Positions 6,993-15,310 of a DNA stretch of 64,000 bases are shown in pieces; within the stretch, counting starts at the first letter, position 1, and every line of letters starts with the position of its first letter. Source of the DNA: Anaerococcus marasmi (GTDB taxonomy: Bacteria > Bacillota > Clostridia > Tissierellales > Peptoniphilaceae); assembly GCF_900290195.1 (NCBI RefSeq), contig NZ_OLMF01000004.1, positions 547,501-611,500 of the forward strand, given 5' to 3'. The translations under genes and the position numbers were made by a program. The notes beneath the pieces are model-generated. The model did no database searches. It saw only the letters and a list, made by a program, of their open reading frames with translations, and was not told the origin of the DNA.

Positions 6993-7877
6993 TTATCCTA
7001 ATCTTTTTTCTCCCCAATAGAACATAGTAATAGTTCCAGGACCAATGTGGCTACCAATAGTAGGGCCAATTTCAAATATATCTACAGAAGATATTTTCTT
7101 AAACCTATCTTCCATCATTTCCTTCAATTCCTCGGCTGCCTTTTTATTGTTAGCGTGACTTATGAATAATTTATCATTGTAATTAAGGCCTCCGATAGCA
7201 TTTTTCTCCATCCTATCTACTAAGGTTTTGAGAAGTTTTTTCTTTGTTCTTATCTTTTGAGTTACCTGCATGTATCCCTCATCATCAATTTCGATTAGAG
7301 GACAAATTTTTAGGAGATTACCTATATTTGCAGCAGTCTTTGAGATCCTCCCACCTCTAGCAACGTACTCTAGATTTTCATTGCTAGTATAGCTAATGAC
7401 ATTAAGGGAGTTTTCTTCTGCCCATTTATATAAATCTTCTATGCTCATACCTTCATTTTTAAGTATAACTAGTTTATCTACTAGAAGACCCACACCAGAA
7501 GAAGCCATTCTTGAATCTATAGGATAGATCTTTCTTTCGGGATATTTCTCCTTGAGTATATCAACTGCTTGAACAAGACAAGAGTATTGGGTGGTAAGAC
7601 CCGAAGATAAACAAACATGGATAATATCCATATCTTTTTTTAGGATTTCTTCAAAGTAATCTAAGTAAGCTTGGGTATTAATGGCTGCGGTACTTGGAGC
7701 AGCTCCTTCTTCCATATTTCTATAGAATTCTTCCATATCCAAACTTTGGCCAAAATCATCTAAGTATATTTCTCCATTAAGTTCGTAATTTGATTTTATA
7801 AAACTTACGCCGAGCTCTTTCACATAGTCGGCAGATAAATCCATTATAGATTCAGAACTAATAATATAATCTGACAT
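6993..7877 (-). CDS. DegV family fatty-acid-binding protein (second copy)
   Basis: 294 residues, paralogue of the 3359-4252 gene, same presumed role as a fatty-acid carrier for FakA. Shared blocks: SSESIMDLSADYV near the N-terminus, APSTAAINTQAYLDYFEE, VCLSSGLTTQYSC, YVARGGRISKTAANIGNLLKICPLIEI, and the terminal IGSHIGPGTITMFYWGEKRL. AAGGAGG stands four bases before the ATG. It is a single gene between the threonine deaminase terminator and the adh promoter. No fakA is seen in the window. Confidence 0.9.
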   Translation of the reverse strand: MSDYIISSESIMDLSADYVKELGVSFIKSNYELNGEIYLDDFGQSLDMEEFYRNMEEGAAPSTAAINTQAYLDYFEEILKKDMDIIHVCLSSGLTTQYSCLVQAVDILKEKYPERKIYPIDSRMASSGVGLLVDKLVILKNEGMSIEDLYKWAEENSLNVISYTSNENLEYVARGGRISKTAANIGNLLKICPLIEIDDEGYMQVTQKIRTKKKLLKTLVDRMEKNAIGGLNYNDKLFISHANNKKAAEELKEMMEDRFKKISSVDIFEIGPTIGSHIGPGTITMFYWGEKRLG

Positions 7878-7972
7878 AAATCCTCCTTCTGAAATCTAAC
7901 AATTAATTATATTCTACCATAATCAAGGTAAATCTGAAATAAAAATCTTATCATCTGTGAATAATAGGTAAA

Positions 7973-8004
7973 GAAAAAGATGCACGAAAGTATTCCGTGC
8001 ACCA
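7973..8004 (-). terminator. Terminator of the nifJ-threonine deaminase unit
   Basis: On the minus strand a stem of TGCACG/CGTGCA with loop GAATACTTT is followed by TCTTTTTC, 17 bases past the stop at 8021. Confidence 0.85.
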
Positions 8005-8020
8005 TATTTCTTTACCTAAT

Positions 8021-9229
8021 CTATTTGTCTCGTCTTATATGACTTTCTTCATAACCAGCATCTGCTAAAGCTTGATATACTTGATTTCTGTGATCTATAT
8101 TGTAAGTTTCTGCTATTATTCTTACTACAGCATGGTCAAATCCAACTGTTTCAGCTGATTTGAATTGGTCGATATCCTTGATATTTGCACCCAAATCCTT
8201 GATTATGGTAAGTAATCTGATTAATTCACCTGGTTTATCGGAGATTGTTGTGGTAATTTCTGTAAGTCTTCCAGTTTTAAATAGACCGGAGTTAATGATT
8301 TGGTAGATTGTGTTAACGTTAATATTACCACCAGAAAGAACTGCACAGACTTTTCCATCAGAGAAATCATATTTGTTTGAAAGAACTGCTGCGACAGATG
8401 AAGCTCCTGCTCCTTCTGCACTTACCTTACTTTCTTCTAGAAGTCTTAGAATGGCGTTGGTTATTTCATCTTCTGAAACTGTTACTATTTCATCGACATA
8501 TTTTTCGCATAGGTCGAAGGTAATCTCGCCTGGTTTTTTGACAGCTATACCATCAGCCATAGTGTTTGCAGAATCTAAAGTTACGATTTTACCAGCTTTC
8601 CTTGAAGCAAGCATTGAAGCTGCTGTTTCTGGTTCTACACCGATAATCTTTACATCTGGTCTTAGGGATTTTACAGCTAGGGCTATTCCTGAAATTAGTC
8701 CACCTCCACCTATTGGTACTACGATGTATTTTACATCAGGAAGTTGATCTAAGATTTCAAGACCTATTGTTCCTTGGCCTGATAGTACATATTCATCATC
8801 AAAAGGTGCAACGTAGGTTAGATCTCTTTCTTTTTGAAGCTCATAAGCCTTAGCTTGTGCATCATCAAAGGTTCCATCTACTATGATAACTTCACCGCCG
8901 TAGCCTCTAGTCGCTTCGATTTTAGAAAGAGGTGCAATTGATGGAATACAGATATATGATTTGATTCCTTGTCTTGTTGCTGATAGGGCCACACCTTGGG
9001 CATGGTTTCCAGCTGAGCAAGATATTACTCCTTTTTTCTTTTGCTCATCTGTAAGATGGGCTATCTTGTTGAAGGCTCCTCTTAGTTTAAAGGAACCTGT
9101 TTTTTGTAAGTTTTCCATCTTGATATATAGGTTCTCACCCATTCTAGATGCTGTATAAATTGGAGTCTTTTCAATATTGCCATTAAGAATTTCTCTTGCT
9201 TCTTTAATCATTTCTAAATTTGCTGTCAT
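8021..9229 (-). CDS. Threonine ammonia-lyase (threonine deaminase) with ACT domain
   Basis: PLP enzyme converting threonine to 2-oxobutyrate and ammonia; 402 residues, the catabolic-type length with a single C-terminal ACT domain (about residues 328-402). The PLP lysine is K48 in GSFKLRGA, followed by SAGNHAQGVA, the phosphate loop PIGGGGLISG and the C-terminal LSGGNINV. Its start lies 11 bases after the nifJ stop. The pair suggests 2-oxobutyrate is oxidised by the adjacent 2-oxoacid oxidoreductase, giving propionyl-CoA and reduced ferredoxin. It could serve isoleucine synthesis instead, but no ilv genes are near. Confidence 0.93.
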   Translation of the reverse strand: MTANLEMIKEAREILNGNIEKTPIYTASRMGENLYIKMENLQKTGSFKLRGAFNKIAHLTDEQKKKGVISCSAGNHAQGVALSATRQGIKSYICIPSIAPLSKIEATRGYGGEVIIVDGTFDDAQAKAYELQKERDLTYVAPFDDEYVLSGQGTIGLEILDQLPDVKYIVVPIGGGGLISGIALAVKSLRPDVKIIGVEPETAASMLASRKAGKIVTLDSANTMADGIAVKKPGEITFDLCEKYVDEIVTVSEDEITNAILRLLEESKVSAEGAGASSVAAVLSNKYDFSDGKVCAVLSGGNINVNTIYQIINSGLFKTGRLTEITTTISDKPGELIRLLTIIKDLGANIKDIDQFKSAETVGFDHAVVRIIAETYNIDHRNQVYQALADAGYEESHIRRDK

Positions 9230-9240
9230 AACTACCTCTT

Positions 9241-12200
9241 TTATTTTCCTTGCGCCATTTTCTTGTAAGATTCTAATCTTTCACGTGCTGCTTCTTCTGC
9301 TTCTGCATATAGTTGGTCTGCACTTTCAGGGAAGGCCTTCTTAAGTGATGCGTAACGAACTTCACCTTGAAGGAATTCTTGGAAGGATTCTTCTGGATCT
9401 TTTGAATCTAGAATAAATGGATTCTTTCCTTCTGTTGCTAAAAGTGGATTGAATCTCCATAGGTGCCAGTAACCTGAAGCAACTGCTTCTTTTTCTCTTC
9501 TTTGGGTCTTGCCCATTCCAGCCTTGATACCGTGGTTGATACATGGAGCGTAAGCAATGATTAATGATGGACCTGGGTAAGCCTCAGCTTCCTTGATTGC
9601 CTTAAGAGTTTGAGCTTGATTTGCTCCCATTGCTACTTGAGCAACATATACATAACCATAGGTTGTCATCATTAGACCGAGGTCTTTTTTACGTACTTTT
9701 TTACCAGATGCGGCAAATTTGGCAACTGCAGCAAGTGGGGTTGCCTTTGAAGATTGACCGCCTGTATTAGAGTAAACTTCTGTATCGAATACTATGATAT
9801 TGATATCTTCTCCACTTGCTAGGACATGATCTACTCCAGAAAAACCTATATCGTAAGCCCAACCGTCACCACCGAATATCCATTGGCTCTTCTTAACCAT
9901 ATAGTCCTTAAGTGCTTTTACTCTCTCAACGATTCTCTTAGCTTCTGGATCGTCAATTTGGTTTCCTAAAAGTGATTCTATCTTAATTGCAGCTTTCTTG
10001 CTTGACTCAAAGTCGTTGTTATTTTCTAACCATTCATTAAAAGCATCATTTAATGGACTTTGTACATGTAGGCCTAGGAATTTCTTCATTAAATTTTCTA
10101 GGGCGAGTTTGTTAGCCTTGCTTGCAAGAAGCATTCCGTAACCGTATTCTGCTGCATCTTCGAATAATGATGATGCCCAAGCAGGACCTTCTCCCTTGTT
10201 GTTTGTACAATATGGCATTGATGGAACTGATGATCCCCAAATTGACGAACATCCTGTAGCGTTTGATATAAGTTGATGGTCACCATATAGTTGGGTAATT
10301 AGCTTAGCGTAAGGTGTTTCACCACAACCTGCACATGCTCCAGAAAATTCTAGTAGTGGTCTTGAGAATTGTGAATTCTTTACATTGTTAGCTTCGATTT
10401 CGTCGTCTTTGTAGCCTACTTTATTGTGAGCATATTCCCAATTGTCTGCTTGCTTATCTATTTGCTCATCGATTGGCTTCATCTCAAGGGCCTTGGTAGG
10501 AGCTGGACATACATCTACACAGTTACCACATCCCATGCAGTCATATGGAGATACTTGAATTCTAAATTCATATCCTTCTAGTCCTTTACCTATAGCTTTC
10601 TTTGTTTCAAAGCCTTCTGGTGCATTTGCCTTAGCTTCTTCATCTAATAAGAATGGTCTAATGGTTGCGTGAGGACAAACAAATGAACATAGGTTACATT
10701 GGATACAATTATCTATTTTCCATTCTGGTACGAATAAGGCGATACCTCTCTTTTCATATTGGCTTGTGCCTGCCATATATTGACCATCATCATATGGAAG
10801 GTAGGCTGATACGGGAAGATCATCTTCGTGAAGATTTATGATTGGTTTAACCATATTTCTAATGAAATCTGGCTCATCAGAATTATCTTCTGCTGCCTCA
10901 ACCTTAAGATTCTTCCAACTTTCTGGAACTTCTACCTTAGATAATTCTTCTCTAGTCCTATCAACTGCCTTATTGTTCATATCGACAATATCTTGACCCT
11001 TCATTCCGTATGAAGATTGTATAGATTCCTTTAGATAATCTATAGCATCATCAATTGGTAGAACTTTTGATAGGATAAAGAAGGCTGTTTGGATTACCAT
11101 GTTTGTCCTGTGGCCTAGTCCAACTTCTAGGGCAATTTTTGAAGCATTTACCGTGTAGAATTGGATATTTCTTTCTGCTATATCTTTTTTCATAGCTTCT
11201 GGCATATGCTCTTCTAATTCTTCCATATTCCATATTGTATTTAGGAGGAAGATTCCACCGTCTTTTAGGTTTTTAGTTAATTCATATTGCTTAACATAGG
11301 CTTGAGGTGAGCATGATACAAAGTCTGCTTCATCTATTAAATATGCTGCATGGATTGGATTTGGTGAGAAACGTAAGTGAGATAGGGTTAGACCATTACT
11401 CTTTTTCGCATCATAGTCGAAATATCCTTGGGCAAACATGTCTGTGTTATCACCTATAATCTTGATAGCGTTTTTATTAGCACCGACAGTACCATCACCA
11501 CCATTACCCCAGAAGATACATCTATTTGTCTTACCATCATCTATTACGAAGCTCTTATCAACGTCAAGTGATGTATGCATTACATCATCATCAATACCAA
11601 CTGTAAAGTGATTCTTTGCGTCTTCTTCTGCTAGATTGTCAAATACAGCCTTGATATGAGCTGGGTTTGTATCCTTTTGACCAAGACCGAAACGACCACC
11701 GATAATCTTTGGATTTCTATCAGAATTAGCAAATACTTCTACTACATCTAGGTATAAAGGCTCGCCAACAGATCCTTTTTCTTTTGTTCTATCTAAAACA
11801 GCTATTCTTTCAACAGTTTCTGGTATTGTTTTTAGTAAGTGTTCACCAGAAAATGGTCTATAAAGATGAACTTTAACTAATCCTACTTTTCTACCTTCTT
11901 CGTTTAATCTGTCAACTGTTTGATTGATTGTATCTGTACCAGAACCCATTGCCACAATAATATCAGTAGCCTCTGGATCACCTACGTAGTTGAACAATGA
12001 ATAGTCTGTGCCGATTTTTTCGTTAATCTTATCCATGTATTCTTCAACTATAGCTGGTAGTCTATCATAAGCTTCATTTTGTGCTTCTGTTCTTTGGAAA
12101 TATCCTCCCTTTTCAAATACGCCACGCATGGTTGGCCTATGTGGAGATAGGGAATCGTTTTTAAAGGCGTCAATAGCATCGTAATCAACCATGTCTTCAA

Positions 12201-12777
12201 ATTGATCATAGTCCCAAACTTCGATTTTTTGAATCTCATGGCTTGTCCTAAATCCATCAAAGAAGTTTACGAAAGGAATCCTTGCCTTAATTGCAGCTAG
12301 GTGGGCAACAGGAGATAAGTCCATAATCTCTTGAACAGATCCTGATGCTAGCATTGCAAAACCTGTTTGTCTACCTGCCATAACGTCTTGGTGGTCTCCA
12401 TACATGTTAATTGTACAAGTAGAAATAGAACGAGCTGCCACGTGAAATACTGCTGGAAGTCTCTCACCAGCCATTTTAAACATATCTGGAATCATTAGGA
12501 GGAATCCTTGGCTTGCTGTATATGTAGATGTTAAAGCACCTGCTGCTAAAGATCCGTGAACTGCTCCAGCAGCTCCTGCTTCGTGTTGCATCTCTGTTAC
12601 TGAAACTTCATTACCGAAAAGGTTTTTTCTACCTTGAGCAGCCCACTTGTCAATAAATTCAGGCATTGGTGAAGATGGTGTTATTGGATAAATTGCGCTA
12701 ACATCAGAAAATGCATAAGATACGTGAGCTGCTGCAGTATTTCCATCCATTGTTTTCTTTTTTCTTGTAATTGTCAT
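9241..12777 (-). CDS. nifJ: Pyruvate:ferredoxin (flavodoxin) oxidoreductase, single chain
   Basis: Cytoplasmic enzyme making acetyl-CoA, CO2 and reduced ferredoxin from pyruvate; 1178 residues, as usual for the homodimeric type. Order: N-terminal domain with DGNTAAAHVSYAFSDVSAIYPITPSSPM, gamma and CoA domains, a ferredoxin-like domain with two Cys clusters (CIQCNLCSFVCPHA and CMGCGNCVDVCPAP, around residues 690-760), then the TPP domain with GACAGCGETPYAKL, ATGCSSIWG and GDGWAYDIGF. All expected motifs are intact. AAGGAG precedes the ATG. It is the central catabolic enzyme here and supplies electrons for the hydrogenase encoded near 35 kb. Confidence 0.97.
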   Translation of the reverse strand: MTITRKKKTMDGNTAAAHVSYAFSDVSAIYPITPSSPMPEFIDKWAAQGRKNLFGNEVSVTEMQHEAGAAGAVHGSLAAGALTSTYTASQGFLLMIPDMFKMAGERLPAVFHVAARSISTCTINMYGDHQDVMAGRQTGFAMLASGSVQEIMDLSPVAHLAAIKARIPFVNFFDGFRTSHEIQKIEVWDYDQFEDMVDYDAIDAFKNDSLSPHRPTMRGVFEKGGYFQRTEAQNEAYDRLPAIVEEYMDKINEKIGTDYSLFNYVGDPEATDIIVAMGSGTDTINQTVDRLNEEGRKVGLVKVHLYRPFSGEHLLKTIPETVERIAVLDRTKEKGSVGEPLYLDVVEVFANSDRNPKIIGGRFGLGQKDTNPAHIKAVFDNLAEEDAKNHFTVGIDDDVMHTSLDVDKSFVIDDGKTNRCIFWGNGGDGTVGANKNAIKIIGDNTDMFAQGYFDYDAKKSNGLTLSHLRFSPNPIHAAYLIDEADFVSCSPQAYVKQYELTKNLKDGGIFLLNTIWNMEELEEHMPEAMKKDIAERNIQFYTVNASKIALEVGLGHRTNMVIQTAFFILSKVLPIDDAIDYLKESIQSSYGMKGQDIVDMNNKAVDRTREELSKVEVPESWKNLKVEAAEDNSDEPDFIRNMVKPIINLHEDDLPVSAYLPYDDGQYMAGTSQYEKRGIALFVPEWKIDNCIQCNLCSFVCPHATIRPFLLDEEAKANAPEGFETKKAIGKGLEGYEFRIQVSPYDCMGCGNCVDVCPAPTKALEMKPIDEQIDKQADNWEYAHNKVGYKDDEIEANNVKNSQFSRPLLEFSGACAGCGETPYAKLITQLYGDHQLISNATGCSSIWGSSVPSMPYCTNNKGEGPAWASSLFEDAAEYGYGMLLASKANKLALENLMKKFLGLHVQSPLNDAFNEWLENNNDFESSKKAAIKIESLLGNQIDDPEAKRIVERVKALKDYMVKKSQWIFGGDGWAYDIGFSGVDHVLASGEDINIIVFDTEVYSNTGGQSSKATPLAAVAKFAASGKKVRKKDLGLMMTTYGYVYVAQVAMGANQAQTLKAIKEAEAYPGPSLIIAYAPCINHGIKAGMGKTQRREKEAVASGYWHLWRFNPLLATEGKNPFILDSKDPEESFQEFLQGEVRYASLKKAFPESADQLYAEAEEAARERLESYKKMAQGK

Positions 12778-12821
12778 TGTCTCTCCTTATGTAATACGTT
12801 AAAGAAATATATAAGCGGAAA

Positions 12822-12848
12822 AATAGAACTCTAAAGAGTTCTATTTTA
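12822..12848 (-). terminator. Terminator of the symporter gene
   Basis: A palindrome AGAACTCTTTAGAGTTCT (12827-12844) lies between the symporter stop at 12860 and nifJ. On the minus strand it is followed by ATTTTTCC. It makes the symporter a separate unit. Confidence 0.75.
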
Positions 12849-12859
12849 ACTTGTTCTTT

Positions 12860-14065
12860 TTATTTAACTAATTCCTCTATATAAGCTTCATTAGCTTGTG
12901 GGTCTAATTTAAATCCACTAATTTTGTTTACTATACATGCTATAGCACCGTCACCAGTAATATTGCAAGCTGTACCAAAAGAATCTTGGGCAACATACAA
13001 AGCAATGATTAGTGCTGTCATTGGCTCAGTAAATCCAAGCATTGATTGTAATATACCTAAAGCTGCCATTACTGCCCCACCAGGCACTCCAGGTGCTGCA
13101 ACCATTGTCACACCAAGCATTAATATGAATGGGAACATGTGAGCTAAGGTAACATCTCCACCTTGTAGCATGAGTATAGACATAGCACAAGATGTCAGCG
13201 TTATAGTTGAACCGGATAAGTGGATTGTCGCACAAAGTGGAATAACAAAGTCTGCTATACCCTTGTTAACACCCATTTTGTAGGTTTGTCTTAATGTTAC
13301 AGGAATTGTTGCTGCTGATGATTGTGTTCCTACTGCTGTCATATAAGCTGGGAAGATATTTTTGATTTTTTCAAATGGGCTTCCTCCAGCCATAGAACTT
13401 GCTATAGTGTATTGGATCAGGATAGTCAACCAGTGAAGTATAATTACCATTATAAATACTTTTGAGAATACTGATAATACTTTTGCTACTGTTCCTTGAT
13501 ATGCCAAATTAGCAAAAATACCAGCAATGTGGATAGGCAATAAAGGAATTACTATGTTTGAAATTAATTTTGTAATAATATCAGAAAACTCGTGAACTGC
13601 TTTTTTAAGGAATTCTCCCTTAACTGCAGCAATACCTACACCAAGTATGAATGACATAATAAGTGCGGTTGTTACACTAAATATAGGATCCATTGGTGAT
13701 TCAAAGAAAGGTTCTAGGACTTTACCTGTATTTTGGTCAGGGTTAAAGTTCATTGTACCTGGATCTATGAAGTGTGGTAATATAGCGCTTCCTGTGAAAT
13801 ATGTAGCCGTACCGAATATTACTGTTGATAGATATGCTATTCCAGCAGTAATAGCTAGTGTCTTACCTGCATCATTTCCTAAATCTGCTATACCTGGGAT
13901 AACAAATCCCATTATGATTAAAGGAATAACAAAGTTTAGGAAGTTGCCAAATAGTCCATTAAAGGTAATTAATATTCTAACAAGAACTGCTGGTCCAAAT
14001 AGACCGATTAGAATACCTAAAATGATGGCTATGATTAGCCTTGGCAGTAAACCTAATTTTTTCAT
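12860..14065 (-). CDS. Dicarboxylate/amino acid:cation symporter (DAACS family)
   Basis: 401-residue integral membrane carrier, SLC1/GltP-type fold, using Na+ or H+ to import glutamate, aspartate, serine/threonine or C4-dicarboxylates. The hairpin motif appears as GTQSSAATIPVTL, the NMDGT-like region as CATIHLSGSTITLTSC, and HP2 as APGVPGGAVMAALGIL, followed by DSFGTACNITGDGAIACIV. The -SGST- replacing NMDGT suggests a serine/threonine or branch-specific substrate rather than glutamate. It stands upstream of nifJ and threonine deaminase, so threonine or serine import for fermentation is an attractive guess. It has its own promoter, operator-like repeat and terminator. Confidence 0.9.
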   Translation of the reverse strand: MKKLGLLPRLIIAIILGILIGLFGPAVLVRILITFNGLFGNFLNFVIPLIIMGFVIPGIADLGNDAGKTLAITAGIAYLSTVIFGTATYFTGSAILPHFIDPGTMNFNPDQNTGKVLEPFFESPMDPIFSVTTALIMSFILGVGIAAVKGEFLKKAVHEFSDIITKLISNIVIPLLPIHIAGIFANLAYQGTVAKVLSVFSKVFIMVIILHWLTILIQYTIASSMAGGSPFEKIKNIFPAYMTAVGTQSSAATIPVTLRQTYKMGVNKGIADFVIPLCATIHLSGSTITLTSCAMSILMLQGGDVTLAHMFPFILMLGVTMVAAPGVPGGAVMAALGILQSMLGFTEPMTALIIALYVAQDSFGTACNITGDGAIACIVNKISGFKLDPQANEAYIEELVK

Positions 14066-14086
14066 TTTTTCCTCCTAAATGAAAAT

Positions 14087-14100
14087 TGATCAGTTGATCA
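14087..14100 (-). promoter_or_regulatory. Operator-like inverted repeat at the symporter transcript start
   Basis: TGATCAGTTGATCA: two TGATCA units separated by two bases, beginning just downstream of the -10 box and ending before AGGAGG. The position over the start site suits a repressor. The regulator is unknown. Confidence 0.55.
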
Positions 14101-14105
14101 TCTTT

Positions 14106-14134
14106 ATGATATCAAATATACGTTTTCATGTCAA
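14106..14134 (-). promoter_or_regulatory. Promoter of the DAACS symporter gene
   Basis: On the minus strand: consensus -35 TTGACA (14129-14134), 17-base spacer, -10 TATCAT (14106-14111). The predicted start falls at or just before the TGATCA repeat. Confidence 0.8.
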
Positions 14135-14259
14135 TGTTATTTTTACACAATTATATAGTGCTAGACCTTGTGTTTCTCTCTATTGATAGTTATTATTAGA
14201 ATCAAAATATAAATGTTTTGTTATGATAACGTTTTATTATAGTGCAATCGTATTCATTC

Positions 14260-14292
14260 CAAAAAAAAGAAACGAGGATCGACCTCGCCTCT
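14260..14292 (-). terminator. Terminator of lactate dehydrogenase gene
   Basis: Minus strand: GGCGAGG, loop TCGAT, CCTCGTTT, then a run of eight T (14261-14268). It lies just past the ldh stop at 14304. Confidence 0.88.
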
Positions 14293-14303
14293 TTTCTGTC
14301 AAA

Positions 14304-15239
14304 TCAGAATGATTCATCTATGATTTTTTTAAGTGTTTTTGCTGATTCCTGCATTCTTTCGTTTTCAGTATCAGTCAAAGGCATTTCTATAACCCACTTG
14401 GCTCCATCTTTACCTATAACTGTTGGAACTCCTATATAAATATTCTTAAGTCCGTACTCTCCATTAAGATATGAAGATGTAGAAAATACTGAGTTCTCGT
14501 CGTTGATGATTGATTCGACAATTCTTGCCAGTGCCATGCCTATTCCATAAAATGTTGCACCTTTCTTTTTTATTATCTCATATGCAGCATTCTTTGTCTT
14601 CTCAAATGTATCTAGTAAGGCTAATTCATCGACTTCACTGTTTGCCTTAATCCATTCATAAATCGGTAGGCCTCCAATATTGGTGTGAGACCATACTGCA
14701 AATTCACTATCGCCGTGCTCTCCTAGTATAAAAGCATCGACGCTTCTTGGATCTATGCCGATAAGTTGAGCAATTTCTTTCTTAAATCTAGAAGAATCGA
14801 GGGTTGTTCCTGTTCCAATTACCCTATTTGCTGGAAATCCCGAGAATTTCCAAGTTGCATATGTTAGGATATCCACAGGATTACTTGCTACTAGAAAGAT
14901 TCCTTCAAAACCAGATTCTACTACTTTTCCTACCATATCTTTAAAAATAGATAGGTTTTTTTCTACTAAATCAAGTCTTGTTTCTCCATCCCTTTGAGGA
15001 ATACCTGCTGTTATTACAACAACTTCCGCATCCTTACAATCCTTATAGTCTGCCTTATAGATTGACTTTGGCCTAGAAAAACTTAAGGCGTCAGATAAAT
15101 CCATCGCATCGCCGTAAGCCTTGTCTTCATTTATGTCAATTATTCCGAGTTCTCTACCTATGCCTAGAATTGTAGAAGCATAAGCAAAGGAGGAGCCGAC
15201 TGCTCCATCTCCAATTAATATAATCTTACTATCTTTCAT
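14304..15239 (-). CDS. ldh: L-lactate dehydrogenase
   Basis: NAD-dependent reduction of pyruvate to L-lactate, disposing of electrons during fermentation; 311 residues, standard. N-terminal Rossmann motif GDGAVGSSFAYA; the substrate loop AGIPQRDGETRLDLVEKN has the Gln that favours lactate over malate dehydrogenase and the catalytic Arg; NPVDILTYATWKFSGFP; active site His in LGEHGDSEFAVWS. AAAGGAG precedes the ATG. The gene is alone between the mprF-like gene and a strong terminator. The upstream 70 bases contain TATAAT-like sequence but no convincing -35. Confidence 0.94.
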   Translation of the reverse strand: MKDSKIILIGDGAVGSSFAYASTILGIGRELGIIDINEDKAYGDAMDLSDALSFSRPKSIYKADYKDCKDAEVVVITAGIPQRDGETRLDLVEKNLSIFKDMVGKVVESGFEGIFLVASNPVDILTYATWKFSGFPANRVIGTGTTLDSSRFKKEIAQLIGIDPRSVDAFILGEHGDSEFAVWSHTNIGGLPIYEWIKANSEVDELALLDTFEKTKNAAYEIIKKKGATFYGIGMALARIVESIINDENSVFSTSSYLNGEYGLKNIYIGVPTVIGKDGAKWVIEMPLTDTENERMQESAKTLKKIIDESF

Positions 15240-15310
15240 AAAAACTCCTTTATACCCTATTCTTTTACTAGGATATAATTATTATACTTTAAAATTCTCC
15301 CTGCAAAAGA

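Noticed and set aside
14145-14173. ACACAA/TTGTGT inverted repeat before the symporter promoter
   Set aside because: Six-base arms with a 17-base spacer are expected by chance in AT-rich DNA.
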